Assembly: GCF_900129465.1 (NCBI RefSeq)
Contig: NZ_FSRA01000001.1
Span: 4,032,482 to 4,096,481, forward strand
Source: Chitinophaga niabensis
GTDB taxonomy: Bacteria > Bacteroidota > Bacteroidia > Chitinophagales > Chitinophagaceae
Direction of reading: 5' to 3'
DNA length: 64,000 bases
Program-made: the position numbers and the translations under genes
The notes under the pieces: model-generated
What the model was told of the DNA's origin: nothing
What the model saw: the letters and a program-made list of their open reading frames with translations, nothing else
Database searches by the model: none
Shown: in pieces, positions 8,701-17,238 of the stretch
Numbering within the stretch: the first letter of the stretch is position 1
How the letters are laid out: each line of letters begins with the position of its first letter

Positions 8701-10563
8701 TTTAACCTGCCCGGCACCTACACCATCCGCCTGGATGTTTATTCTGCCGGTGATTGTATCAATTCCACCACGCGGCAGATCACTATCAAGGGCCCTACCG
8801 GTACCCGCGATATGACGCCAAAAACAGGTTGCGTGCCACATGAGATGACGATCTCAGCTACTTCCACGAATGCTGTGAAGTACATCTGGGACTTTGATAA
8901 CGGGAATGTACAGATCACTACTACTAACTCTTTCAAATACACTTACGATAAAGAAGGCATCTATCATCCAAGGGTGATCCTGGAAGATGCGCAGGGTTGC
9001 AGAGTACCTGCACAAGGCCCTGAGGAAACTATTATCGTAGATCAGGCGAAAGCATCCTTTGTGCTGGATGATGCGCTGGCATGTGATGCAGGTGATGTAT
9101 TCTTCAGCAACAGCAGTACCAGCCTTTCTTATCTCAGGCTCCAGCAGCCGCAAACCTATCTCTGGGATTTTGGTATCACCCACAGAACAGACGATGTGAG
9201 CACTGCGCTTAACCCCACTTATTTTTACAACGGCGTGGGTACCTACCAGGCTAAAATGGTGGTGACCAGTTTCTATGGATGTAAGGATTCCCTGACCATG
9301 CCTGTAAAAGTAGAACCGTTGCCGGAAGCTCGCCTTAGCCCTGTGAATCCTATCTGTGCCGGCGATTCCATCCTTTTCAGAGGATCGGAAGGCAAGAGCC
9401 TGCCTGATACCAAATGGGTATGGCTGCTGGACGATATGCCGGCTAATGCAACAGGCGCTAATCCGCGAATGGTGTTCAGAACACCCGGCAGCCACCAGGT
9501 AAAACTGGTGATCCGCAACGAGAGTAATAAATGTCCGGATACTGCCATGGTACCCATTTCAGTGAATCCGCTGCCGACTGTGAACGTGATGCCTAAACAA
9601 GCCGTACTCTGCCAGGGACAATCCCTGCAGCTTCAATCCAATGCAAGCCCCGGAACATATTCCTGGACCAACTATAATATTTCAGATGCCGGCAATGCCA
9701 ATCCAAGTGTGAGCCCGGTGGTGGATACCACTTACCGCCTCCGCGTGATCAACAACTTCGGTTGTATGGTCAACGACTCCATGCGCATCACTGTATCACA
9801 TCCTTTCGAGGTAAGGTCTAATAATGCGGTGATCTGTAGCGGCAAGCAAACACAACTTTCTGCAAGCGGAGCCGTTCGTTATCGCTGGTTACCAGCCACC
9901 GGCCTGAGCAGGGCAGATATTGCCAACCCGTTTGCAAGGCCGGCTGCCACCACGCAATACCAGGTGGTGGGTTATGGCAATGATGCCTGCTTTACAGATA
10001 CAGTGAATGTGCTGGTCACCGTAAACCCTTCCCCCGTGGTTAATCCCGGTCCGGGAAGAGTGGTGCCGGCAGGTACGGAAGTAACCTTAGGGATACAGGG
10101 TTCCCCTGATATCATTCAATGGCAGTGGTATCCTGACAAATGGATCACCTGCGCAGACTGCCCTTCTCCTGTGGCCACGCCTAAAGGAGATGTGACCTAT
10201 AACATTACTGCCACTAACCAATATGGCTGCGCTACCATTGCGCTGTTGCCGATCAAACTGATCTGCCCGGCCAGCACGGCATTTATCCCTAACTCTTTCA
10301 GCCCCAACGGAGATGGACAGAACGACATCTTCTACGTAAGGGGGAAAGGCATCAGCGGCATCAGGTCATTTAAAATATTCAACCGCTGGGGGCAAATGGT
10401 ATTTGAAAGAAGTAATTGCAATACAGACGATGCAGGATGCGGATGGGATGGTAAGTTCGGCGGCGTATTGCTTAACCCGGATGTTTATATCTATTACGTG
10501 GAAATGACCTGTGATTCCAATGAACCATTGTTAGTCAAGGGGAATGTGACCCTTTTGCGCTAA
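5719..10563 (+). CDS. Giant PKD-repeat protein with T9SS type B sorting domain
   Basis: Start ATG at 5719 (MNYQEQLCC) is preferred over a TTG at 5677 because it gives a compact signal peptide ending near HSSAQ. The 1614-residue product contains about 15 PKD-like modules marked by WDFGDG-type motifs; some are degraded (STWTLPDGRQ, WYWFFPDDGG). Three Ig-like modules follow, then a C-terminal type B (gliding-motility-associated) sorting domain: SFSPNGDGQNDIFYVRG, KIFNRWGQMVFE, and the terminal GNVTLLR. The protein should be exported by T9SS and anchored or released at the cell surface, probably as an adhesin. It is the first gene of a unit with a second PKD protein and a PorP/SprF protein. Confidence 0.92.
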   Translation: MNYQEQLCCFRTYCAILLLAFTAASLHSSAQTVRFTINGKQNDCAPHALSFTNMSDNGATAYLWDFGQGSTATTRDAGITYLNPGTYKVTLTVTYPGGPKTYSENIEVYARPVPQFSVSNVVGCTPLPIQFTDQSTPGSGTLQNVTWDFGDGVITSDPNPSHTYNVGGNFSINIIATNSFGCSAGLEKARLINVGETPNVDFTSDAFSSCTTPLTVNFTSTGPAGLTYAWDFGNGTTSTAANPTVEYQQEGRFTVTLRARNAQGCEAVITKPAFITIEKTRADFTTLGPVCTGVNVPLINTTMPRPTLSTWTLPDGRQTHGTDASYYFSAPGDYVFTLESGLPGCMETITKTITVHPSPVASFTATPPQGCAIPFNTQFTSTSTGATEWFWNFGDGTTGTGLNPTHTYTRFDSYDVALRVRSDQGCEASVTLPDYIRVEEPEVQMYISNPEGCLPHTTTFSATLLSAGMITGYSWDFGDGTSSTAVTPSHTYTTEGVFNVRLVVTITGGCQYTIDTTVRAGRIPVVQFDGDPKNPCQRYPVNFVNQSVPRGTEWYWFFPDDGGSVETAENPSHIFRNIGRHDVTLTVSNYGCRRTLTKIDFITILPPIANFMINRNCSDKYTVNFTDLSDFGPIAGTPRFWSWDFGDNSPLVTTPSPTHVYAAPGVYTIRLTVNDGNCESVHAVTIEVMDEKPIIAALNTEICAGGAVTFTRSNTDPANIVSYSWNWGDGTYAPVPGTSISKTYNTPGDYSVVLTVLDRNGCVSTSNIIPVKVNGATADFSFTGRNCKGDEQLFTDASVASHGYNIRSWTWNFGDGTTPQVLQTKPVDHKHAFAQTGTYNVRLQVEDNAGCVTSVTKPVPVTGVTSNFRTPSTIACRDQPIQFSNTSTGSGLIYAWDFGDGATSNVQHPVKAYSTPGEYDVTLTVTNTIGCTETVTKGKFVIIPDPVARFSMPSDLQACPPVLVQFTNESSQYVRSVWDFGDGSRSSLQNPSHVFNLPGTYTIRLDVYSAGDCINSTTRQITIKGPTGTRDMTPKTGCVPHEMTISATSTNAVKYIWDFDNGNVQITTTNSFKYTYDKEGIYHPRVILEDAQGCRVPAQGPEETIIVDQAKASFVLDDALACDAGDVFFSNSSTSLSYLRLQQPQTYLWDFGITHRTDDVSTALNPTYFYNGVGTYQAKMVVTSFYGCKDSLTMPVKVEPLPEARLSPVNPICAGDSILFRGSEGKSLPDTKWVWLLDDMPANATGANPRMVFRTPGSHQVKLVIRNESNKCPDTAMVPISVNPLPTVNVMPKQAVLCQGQSLQLQSNASPGTYSWTNYNISDAGNANPSVSPVVDTTYRLRVINNFGCMVNDSMRITVSHPFEVRSNNAVICSGKQTQLSASGAVRYRWLPATGLSRADIANPFARPAATTQYQVVGYGNDACFTDTVNVLVTVNPSPVVNPGPGRVVPAGTEVTLGIQGSPDIIQWQWYPDKWITCADCPSPVATPKGDVTYNITATNQYGCATIALLPIKLICPASTAFIPNSFSPNGDGQNDIFYVRGKGISGIRSFKIFNRWGQMVFERSNCNTDDAGCGWDGKFGGVLLNPDVYIYYVEMTCDSNEPLLVKGNVTLLR

Positions 10564-10579
10564 TTTGACAATAATATTA

Positions 10580-10587
10580 TATATTTG
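10580..10587 (+). promoter_or_regulatory. -7 element TATATTTG before the second PKD gene
   Basis: TATATTTG matches TAnnTTTG, with a TTTG at 10554-10557 lying 22 nt upstream as a possible -33 box that overlaps the end of the previous gene. The leader to the ATG at 10620 would be about 30 nt. The second PKD gene may therefore be transcribed on its own as well as by read-through. Confidence 0.45.
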
Positions 10588-10619
10588 TATAATTCATAAG
10601 TATCCCATATCCTTTGTAA

Positions 10620-13493
10620 ATGATGAGAACCGTCCCTGCACCTCATATGAAAAACCCGCATGCTATACGTAGCCGGCCCTTGCTGTTGCTGCTTTGCATG
10701 TTGGTTGCTCCGGCATTCATAAAAGCGCAGCAGGCTGGCTTTACTTATACCGCATCTCCCGTCAGCCAGTGTGCCCCTGCTGTTTTTACCTTTCGGAATA
10801 CCAGCACCGGTACCCCCCTTTCCTGCATATGGAACTTTGGTAACGGCAACACTTCTAACGATTTAAACCCGGTGGTCACATTTCCGAATGCCGGGCCGGT
10901 AACGGTTACACTTACCGCCTATTACCCAAACAGTACCAGCAGCGCCACGCAGAACTTTGTGGTGTATGCTATGCCGGTACCGGACTTTTCAGTTAACACA
11001 GCCATAGCCTGCGGCCCTTACACCGCCACTTTCACAGACCTCACACCCGGAGGGGTGCAGCGGATATGGGATTTCGGGGATGGTACACCAACAGTTACCA
11101 CTAACTCTTCTACTGTTCAGCATCAATTCACCCGTATAGATACATTTGATATAACACTCACCGTCAGCAATACAACAGGGTGCACCAAAACCCTTAAAAA
11201 GCAGGACTTTATTAAGCTGGCTGCGCCTGTGATCAATGTTTCGGGAACCGGGCTGCAGGGCTGCGTACCTTTTGCGGCCACTCTTTCTGCCAATGTTACC
11301 ACTATCAATAACGACCCTGTAGCCTCCTATGCCTGGGTTTTCGGAGATAGTCAAAGTAGCAATGGTACTACGCCGGGTATTACACATACCTATAACTCGG
11401 CAGGTAATTTCAATGTAAGTCTTGCCATAACCACACAGCAGGGCTGCACAGCCACCCGCAATTTTCCGCAACTGGTGAAAACAGGTACTGCACCTTCCAA
11501 TGTAAGTTTTACTGCTACGCGGCCGGATAATTGTGCAGGCACCAGCGCCCGCCTCCTGGCAACAGCCACCAACGCCAGCCGCTACCGCTGGGACTTTGGG
11601 GATGGTACAACCTATGAAGGTCCTGAGAACGACATCAACCGGGTATTTCGTATAAGCGGCCCGGTTACCATACAAATGAGTGCGGGTTCCAATGGATGTT
11701 TCACTGCCGCAACCCCTATCACGCTCACCAATAACGGTCCGGTGGCTGATTTCAGCTTTACCCGCCGATGTGATAACAAGAACGCCTACAACTTTACAAA
11801 TACTTCTGCCGGTTCCGCCGGCGATACTTACGAGTGGGATTTTGCTGATAACTCCCCCTTGGATAACACCATGCATCCTGTCCATGCCTATACGCAGCCA
11901 GGCACTTACAATGTGCGGCTGACAGTAAGGAACACGGTACAGAATTGCATGAGCACCATCTTCAAAACAATCCAGGTTTTCACTGCAGATTTTCATACCG
12001 GGGTAGGCACCATTTGCCGCAGCAGCGAAGTAGATTATGGTGTAGTGCATGTACCGCATACCCTTGTAGACAGCTACAACTGGAAGTTCGGTGATGGTAC
12101 CGGCTTAACCACAACGAATGTGGACATCAAAAAAAAGATGCTGGTAAAAGGGCTTTTCACAGACACACTTATTATTCGTTATAACGATCCCGCCTATTGT
12201 GCAGATACGATCGTAAAGAAAGATCATCTGAATGTAATAGCACCCGTTGCAGGTTTCACACTGGCAGCAACGGCCTGCGAAGGCCAGCCGGTAAGGTTTG
12301 CTGAATCTTCCGTTCCTTCTCCCAACATTCCCTTAACGAACTGGAAATGGGACCTGGGGAATGGCACATCATCTGCGATCCAGGTTCCTGCACCAACAAA
12401 ATATAACGCCAGCGGCCTTTTCCCGGTGAAGCTGGTGGTAACGGATGCCAGGAACTGTGTGGATTCCATCACGGTAAACATCCCTGTTCGGCCCACTCCT
12501 TTTGTGCATGCCACAACGCCGCAGGCTAAGGTCTGCGAAGGCAACAGTATAACCCTGCACGCGCTCAGCAACGATCCTGTAGCCTGGCAGCCTGCCTACC
12601 AGTTAAGTTGCACCAACTGTAATGATCCTATAGCTTCTCCATTAAAAGACACTTCTTATATAGCCATTGCCACTAACGTATATGGATGTTCGGCCAGTGA
12701 TACCGTACAGTTGAAAGTAGTGCCCGTTGTGCGTTTACAGGTAAGCCCTGATACAGCCATCTGCCAGGGTATGAGTGCACAACTGCGTGCCGCAGGAGCT
12801 GCCACTTACAGCTGGACGCCGAATACGGATGCCATCAGCGGTCCGGCTACTGCCATGCCTGTTGTTACACCAACAGTCAATACTACTTATACCGTAGTGG
12901 CCGGTAACGATGTGGCCTGCCCTTCTGCCAGCGCACAGATCACCGTGCAGGTGAAACCGGTGCCTGTGGTAAATGTAGGGCCGGACCAGGTAGTAACCGC
13001 AGGCAGCCTGGTGAACCTCAGCTCCACTTACAGCAATGATGTAATCAAATGGGAATGGAAACCCAGCACGTATCTTGATTGTTCAACATGTCCGCAAACG
13101 GTATCTGCCATCCGCCAGTCTATGGACTATGCGCTGGAAGTAACTAACAACAATGGCTGTAAAAAAACAGATGTGGTGAACATTAAGCTGGTATGTGATC
13201 AGGGTATTGTGTTCTTCCCTACCGGCTTTACACCCAACGGAGATGGGGCAAACGATGTATTCTATCCACGTGGAAAAGGCGTGCAGGTGATCAAATCCCT
13301 GCGGATCTTTAACCGCTTCGGGCAGGAAGTATTTAAAAGAGAGAATTTCAATGTAGAGGATATCAGCCAGGGCTGGGATGGTACGCTGAAGGGAAAGGTG
13401 CTGCCGCCGGACGTGTATATTTATCTTTTCGAAGCGGTTTGTGACACAAAAGAGAAATTCCAACTAAAAGGAAACGTAACTTTATTCCGATAA
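10620..13493 (+). CDS. PKD-repeat protein with T9SS type B sorting domain
   Basis: The 957-residue protein has a signal peptide (hydrophobic core LLLLLCMLVAPAF, end KAQQ); starts at 10620, 10623 or 10647 are all possible. It carries about seven PKD-like modules (WNFGNG, WDFGDG, WVFGDS, WDFADN, WKFGDG, WDLGNG), three Ig-like modules, and a type B sorting domain (GFTPNGDGANDVFYPRG, RIFNRFGQEVFK, ending GNVTLFR). The domain order copies its upstream neighbour, so the two are probably diverged duplicates. The PorP/SprF gene starts only 9 bp downstream. Confidence 0.92.
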   Translation: MMRTVPAPHMKNPHAIRSRPLLLLLCMLVAPAFIKAQQAGFTYTASPVSQCAPAVFTFRNTSTGTPLSCIWNFGNGNTSNDLNPVVTFPNAGPVTVTLTAYYPNSTSSATQNFVVYAMPVPDFSVNTAIACGPYTATFTDLTPGGVQRIWDFGDGTPTVTTNSSTVQHQFTRIDTFDITLTVSNTTGCTKTLKKQDFIKLAAPVINVSGTGLQGCVPFAATLSANVTTINNDPVASYAWVFGDSQSSNGTTPGITHTYNSAGNFNVSLAITTQQGCTATRNFPQLVKTGTAPSNVSFTATRPDNCAGTSARLLATATNASRYRWDFGDGTTYEGPENDINRVFRISGPVTIQMSAGSNGCFTAATPITLTNNGPVADFSFTRRCDNKNAYNFTNTSAGSAGDTYEWDFADNSPLDNTMHPVHAYTQPGTYNVRLTVRNTVQNCMSTIFKTIQVFTADFHTGVGTICRSSEVDYGVVHVPHTLVDSYNWKFGDGTGLTTTNVDIKKKMLVKGLFTDTLIIRYNDPAYCADTIVKKDHLNVIAPVAGFTLAATACEGQPVRFAESSVPSPNIPLTNWKWDLGNGTSSAIQVPAPTKYNASGLFPVKLVVTDARNCVDSITVNIPVRPTPFVHATTPQAKVCEGNSITLHALSNDPVAWQPAYQLSCTNCNDPIASPLKDTSYIAIATNVYGCSASDTVQLKVVPVVRLQVSPDTAICQGMSAQLRAAGAATYSWTPNTDAISGPATAMPVVTPTVNTTYTVVAGNDVACPSASAQITVQVKPVPVVNVGPDQVVTAGSLVNLSSTYSNDVIKWEWKPSTYLDCSTCPQTVSAIRQSMDYALEVTNNNGCKKTDVVNIKLVCDQGIVFFPTGFTPNGDGANDVFYPRGKGVQVIKSLRIFNRFGQEVFKRENFNVEDISQGWDGTLKGKVLPPDVYIYLFEAVCDTKEKFQLKGNVTLFR

Positions 13494-13502
13494 CACCATA
13501 CC

Positions 13503-14552
13503 ATGAAAAAGCCGAAGACGATGAAAACGCTGTGGAAAAGTGCGCGCCTGCTCATTTGTTGCAGCTTGGCGCTTAGTGCTGAGGCCCAGGATATACATCT
13601 GTCACAGTTTGCTGAAACACCTATACTGCGCAATCCGGCATTGATCGGCCTGTTCAAAGGAGACGTGCGCATACAGGGCGTTTACCGCAATCAATGGAAC
13701 AGTGTTACCATTCCTTATCAAACGGGCACCATGAGCGGGGAAATGAAATTCCCCATCGGCCAATATAATGACCATATCACGGCAGGTTTACAAATGTCGT
13801 ACGACCGGGCAGGCACCTCCAGGCTGCAGTCCGTTCAGGTATTGCCGGCGCTGAACTATCACAAATCCCTGAGTGAGGACAAAAGCAGCTTCCTCTCCCT
13901 GGGTTTCATGGGAGGTATGGTACAGCGGCAGTTTGATCCCACACACCTCACTTTCAATAACCAGTATACCAATGGCCGTTTTGATCCTGCCGCCGCTACC
14001 GGGGAAGAAGGAAGAATGGCCAGGATAGGTTATACTTACTGGGATGCAGGGGTGGGCATGAGTTATAACGGATCTTTAGGGGAAGAAGGCAATTACTTTG
14101 TGGGGGCAGCCTATTACCATTTCAACCGGCCCAAGGTTTCCTTTTATGACGATAAGACGATCACACTGGACCCAAAGCTGAGCTTTAATATGGGCATTAC
14201 TGTTCCCTTGGCCGAAAGGATCAAGGTGATCGCACATTATAACCAGGTACATCAGGGTTCTTATTCAGAATTTATCGGCGGAGCCATGATAGGTTATAGT
14301 TTATACGATGAGGGGCTGGAATCAGACAGGGGCTTCTATGGCGGGCTGTTCTTCAGATGGAACGATGCCGTGGTCCCTATGATCAGGCTGGATATGGGTA
14401 CCTACGAAATTGGAATGAGTTACGATGTGAATGTTTCCCGGCTGCGGACTGCCAGCCAGGCAATGGGAGGGTTTGAACTGTCTATGGTTTTCAAAAGTTT
14501 CCTGAACAGCCGGAACTCTACTTTGAACAGTGTAACCTGTCCGAGCTTCTAA
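13503..14552 (+). CDS. PorP/SprF family type IX secretion membrane protein
   Basis: The 349-residue protein has a signal peptide (ending LSAEAQ) and the PorP/SprF signature HLSQFAETPILRNPALIG, followed by outer-membrane beta-barrel strands and a C-terminal CPSF. SprF of Flavobacterium is needed for secretion or attachment of the type B cargo SprB, and similar genes commonly neighbour type B CTD genes. Its position 9 bp after a type B cargo gene suggests it is the dedicated partner of one or both PKD proteins. A second such pair lies at 38582-43283. Confidence 0.92.
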   Translation: MKKPKTMKTLWKSARLLICCSLALSAEAQDIHLSQFAETPILRNPALIGLFKGDVRIQGVYRNQWNSVTIPYQTGTMSGEMKFPIGQYNDHITAGLQMSYDRAGTSRLQSVQVLPALNYHKSLSEDKSSFLSLGFMGGMVQRQFDPTHLTFNNQYTNGRFDPAAATGEEGRMARIGYTYWDAGVGMSYNGSLGEEGNYFVGAAYYHFNRPKVSFYDDKTITLDPKLSFNMGITVPLAERIKVIAHYNQVHQGSYSEFIGGAMIGYSLYDEGLESDRGFYGGLFFRWNDAVVPMIRLDMGTYEIGMSYDVNVSRLRTASQAMGGFELSMVFKSFLNSRNSTLNSVTCPSF

Positions 14553-14652
14553 AAAACGTTAACAAGCGTTAAAATTTTCAAAAAACCATGGCAAACAGAT
14601 ACATTTTGGCTTAGGTTTTGTTATATTTATAATAGGATCAAAACCGAAAAAG

Positions 14653-14685
14653 TTTGACAGATATTTAAAAAAATCATTATCTTTG
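14653..14685 (+). promoter_or_regulatory. Promoter of the small T9SS type A protein
   Basis: TTTG (14653-14656), a 21-nt spacer, and TATCTTTG (14678-14685) make one of the best Bacteroidota promoter matches in the window. The -7 box ends 6 nt before the ATG at 14692, so the message is probably leaderless. Confidence 0.65.
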
Positions 14686-14691
14686 GATACT

Positions 14692-15042
14692 ATGTTGAAG
14701 AACTCTACGCTCATTTTATTTATCCTACTCTGTACCATATCCCTTCCGGCATGGTCTCAAAGTACTAAATCCCTCCCCGAAACGGAAGGTGTGAGTAAGG
14801 TTGTCAAAGCTTATCCCAATCCTGCTACTACTAAGATCTTTTTCGAGATCCAGCGTAATAACGATAAGGTTTACGAAATTATTGTCTATAACTTCCTCGG
14901 TAAAAAAGTAGATCACCTCAAGAATATCGCGCAACGTACACAGGTGAACCTTGATAATTACTATAGTGGATTATATATCTTCCAGTTACGTGAAAAGAAC
15001 GGAAACCTCGTAGAATCGGGGAAATTCAATGTGGTCAAGTAA
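14692..15042 (+). CDS. Small protein consisting of a signal peptide and a T9SS type A sorting domain
   Basis: The ATG at 14692 gives 116 residues; an in-frame TTG at 14683 lies inside the -7 box and is rejected. A signal peptide (LILFILLCTISLPAWSQ) is followed by about 20 linker residues. Then comes a full type A sorting domain: AYPNPATTKIFFEI, YEIIVYNFLGKKV, YYSGLYIFQLREKNG, ending GKFNVVK. There is no room for a cargo domain. The product could be a free sorting domain, a competitor or regulator of the sorting machinery, or a small surface protein. It has its own strong promoter and terminator and is not part of the preceding operon. Confidence 0.85.
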   Translation: MLKNSTLILFILLCTISLPAWSQSTKSLPETEGVSKVVKAYPNPATTKIFFEIQRNNDKVYEIIVYNFLGKKVDHLKNIAQRTQVNLDNYYSGLYIFQLREKNGNLVESGKFNVVK

Positions 15043-15063
15043 TAGGAAGGTTTGAAGATATTG

Positions 15064-15099
15064 AAAAAGGCTACTGTTTCAGTAGCCTTTTTTATTTTT
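15064..15099 (+). terminator. Rho-independent terminator of the small T9SS protein gene
   Basis: Perfect 13-bp arms AAAAAGGCTACTG and CAGTAGCCTTTTT with a TTT loop, followed by a T-rich tail. It lies 22 nt after the stop codon. Confidence 0.9.
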
Positions 15100-15139
15100 C
15101 CGGCGTTTGAAACGCTTTACCATCAAGGGTCTACAGACC

Positions 15140-15260
15140 AAGTCCACCTCAAGTCCACAGCATCTCCACCACAAGTCCACTCCAACTCCACACTAACCCC
15201 ACAGATCCCCCGTTGTTCTCCCGTAGCAGGCCCATGACAGAACCGTAGCAAGCCCTTTAA
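15140..15260. repeat. 11-bp-period tandem array, convergent junction 2
   Basis: Eleven consecutive 11-bp blocks begin AAGTCCACCTC, AAGTCCACAGC, ATCTCCACCAC, AAGTCCACTCC, AACTCCACACT, AACCCCACAGA. The next blocks drift to TCCCCCGTTGT, TCTCCCGTAGC, AGGCCCATGAC, AGAACCGTAGC, AAGCCCTTTAA. Every block keeps CC at its positions 5-6. A flanking GTCTAC (15129-15134) and GTAGAC (15268-15273) form a short outer inverted repeat. The array fills the gap between two convergent genes, after a terminator. No open frame is conserved through it. Confidence 0.8.
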
Positions 15261-15278
15261 CAGCGCCGTAGACAACGC

Positions 15279-16451
15279 TTACTGTACCTCTACGATCAGG
15301 AACTTCAGGTAAGTGGTATTCTCTATATTCCAGAGGATAGGATGATCCTGCGCCTGTGTCATGAAAGTAACCTGCCGTAACTTCTTCCGCGCATCCTTTG
15401 CCGCCATATCGATGGTTTCCAGGAACATAGACGGGTCTACCAGGTTGGTGCAGCTCGCTGTGACCAGGAAACCTCCCGGCTTCAGCAACTTCATCCCCCT
15501 CAGGTTGATCTCCTTATAACCGGTTATGGCTTTCTGGATGTTCTCCCGGCTTTTGGTAAAGGCCGGCGGGTCCAGGATCACCACATCGAATTTCTTGTCT
15601 TCCTTTGTCCATTGTTTCAGCTGGTCGAAGGCATTTACTGCCTGGAACTGGCAGATATCCTGCAGCCCGTTCAACTCGGCATTCCTGCGGGCAGTAGCTA
15701 CCGCATGTTCTGAGATATCCAGCCCCAGCACGCTTTTAGCCCCGTAATGGGCAGCATGGCAGGAGAAAGTACCGGTATAACAGAATGCTTCCAATACATT
15801 GGCCCCTTTTACGATATGCTGGATGGCCCGGCGGTTATCCTGCTGGTCCAGGAAATACCCTGTTTTCTGGCCGTTTACGATATCCACATGGAACTTTAGA
15901 CCATTCTCTTTCAGGATGATATTGGTGTCGAAGGGAGCGCTTAAAAAGCCTTTTTGCTGAGGTAAACCTTCCAGTTCCCGTACAGGCACATCGTTCCTTT
16001 CATAGATCCCTTTGGGAGAGAAGATCTTTTCCAGTGCAGCCACGATGGCTGGTTTCCAACGATCTATACCCAGTGCCAGCGTCTGGATCACGAGGTAATC
16101 GTTGAATTTATCGATCACAAGGGCCGGCAGCTCATCTGCCTCCCCGAACACGAGGCGGCAGTTTTCCACATACCCTATCTTTTTCCGGTAGTCCCAGGCC
16201 TTTTGCAGCCTGTTCAGGAAAAAACCATCATTCACCTGCTCATTCCGGTCCCGGGTGAGCAAACGAACAAGGATCTGGGATTGGGGATTGATGTAACCCC
16301 TCCCCACAAAAACGCCTGTGTGCGTAAACACATCCACAATATCCCCGGGATTCACCTCTCCGTCTATCTGCCCTACTTCATTCCCGAAGATCCAGGGATG
16401 ACCCAGCAGTACCCTGTTCTGTATCTTTTTCTTTAGAAAAACCTTTGTCAT
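15279..16451 (-). CDS. rlmI: RlmI-like 23S rRNA cytosine-C5 methyltransferase (class I SAM, PUA domain)
   Basis: The ATG at 16451 (MTKVFLKKKIQ) is chosen over an upstream TTG at 16520, giving 390 residues. An N-terminal PUA domain (about 1-75, LLGHPWIFGNEVG) is followed by the family core. The SAM-binding part has VLEAFCYTGTFSCHAA and VLGLDISEHAV, and the catalytic motif is VVILDPPAFTKSR. The match is to the RlmI/YccW family that makes m5C1962 in E. coli 23S rRNA. It is a single gene on the minus strand, with a start 136 bp from the divergent grpE. Confidence 0.88.
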   Translation of the reverse strand: MTKVFLKKKIQNRVLLGHPWIFGNEVGQIDGEVNPGDIVDVFTHTGVFVGRGYINPQSQILVRLLTRDRNEQVNDGFFLNRLQKAWDYRKKIGYVENCRLVFGEADELPALVIDKFNDYLVIQTLALGIDRWKPAIVAALEKIFSPKGIYERNDVPVRELEGLPQQKGFLSAPFDTNIILKENGLKFHVDIVNGQKTGYFLDQQDNRRAIQHIVKGANVLEAFCYTGTFSCHAAHYGAKSVLGLDISEHAVATARRNAELNGLQDICQFQAVNAFDQLKQWTKEDKKFDVVILDPPAFTKSRENIQKAITGYKEINLRGMKLLKPGGFLVTASCTNLVDPSMFLETIDMAAKDARKKLRQVTFMTQAQDHPILWNIENTTYLKFLIVEVQ

Positions 16452-16539
16452 GTATCTTATTTCGAAGGCGCAAAGGTACACATTCCCCGCTTTATGCTGC
16501 GGGACGGAAATTTCTGCCAATTTGTCCCCATTACATCCC

Positions 16540-16569
16540 TTGGCAAAATAATTGACCGTTGTACTTTTG
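16540..16569 (+). promoter_or_regulatory. Promoter of grpE-dnaJ
   Basis: TTG (16540-16542), a 19-nt spacer, and TACTTTTG (16562-16569) match the Bacteroidota consensus. The ATG of grpE follows after 18 nt. I see no CIRCE or other heat-shock operator. Confidence 0.6.
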
Positions 16570-16587
16570 CAGTTAATTTATACCATC

Positions 16588-17160
16588 ATGACAGAAAAAG
16601 ACAAAGATATGCAGGCAAATGGGCAGCCGGAAGCAGAAGGCTTCCAGGATATTAATTCAGACGAGAACATGGCTGGGTCTACCCATCTAAATGATGCCGT
16701 ACCAGAGGAGAATGAACTGGATAAGGTGAAAAGCGAGCTGGATGAACTGCGGAAGAAATACCTGCTGTTAAATGCCGATTTCGATAACTTTAAGAAACGT
16801 AATGCAAAAGAACGCATTGAACTCATAAATACCGCCAACAAGGAAGTGATCATTGCCTTACTGGAAGTGCTGGACGATTCCGAAAGAGCTGCCAGGCAAC
16901 TGGAAACCGCTACAGACATTAATGTTGTTAAAGACGGCGTATCCCTGGTTTTCAACAAGTTACACAGCGTATTGCAATCCAAAGGCCTGAAACCTATGGA
17001 AAGCCTCAATGAAGAATTCAATGCAGACCTGCACGATGCCATCACGGAGATCCCTGCCCCTGCAGAAGAAAAAATAGGAAAGGTACTGGACGTTTTACAG
17101 AAAGGCTACTACCTGAATGACAAGATCATTCGTCATGCCCGCGTAGTAGTAGGAAAATGA
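16588..17160 (+). CDS. grpE: GrpE, nucleotide exchange factor of DnaK
   Basis: The ATG at 16588 (MTEKDKDMQ) gives 190 residues. The acidic disordered N-terminus, the long coiled coil (ELDEVKSELDELRKKYLLL type sequence), and the four-helix/beta-wing C-terminal domain (GLKPMESLNEEFNADLHDAI, GYYLNDKIIRHARVVV) are diagnostic. GrpE releases ADP from DnaK so that the chaperone cycle restarts. It is followed 78 bp later by dnaJ; dnaK is not in the window. Confidence 0.95.
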   Translation: MTEKDKDMQANGQPEAEGFQDINSDENMAGSTHLNDAVPEENELDKVKSELDELRKKYLLLNADFDNFKKRNAKERIELINTANKEVIIALLEVLDDSERAARQLETATDINVVKDGVSLVFNKLHSVLQSKGLKPMESLNEEFNADLHDAITEIPAPAEEKIGKVLDVLQKGYYLNDKIIRHARVVVGK

Positions 17161-17238
17161 CGATGTGACAGCAATATTAAAGTCCACATAAATCCATAAC
17201 AGCCCGCTCAGAGGAGTGGGCTATTCAAGTGTATAAAC

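Noticed and set aside
10989..12059. 356-codon open frame antisense to the second PKD gene
   Set aside because: It mirrors the repetitive coding strand; no domain, signal or promoter is seen, while the sense frame has clear PKD and CTD motifs.
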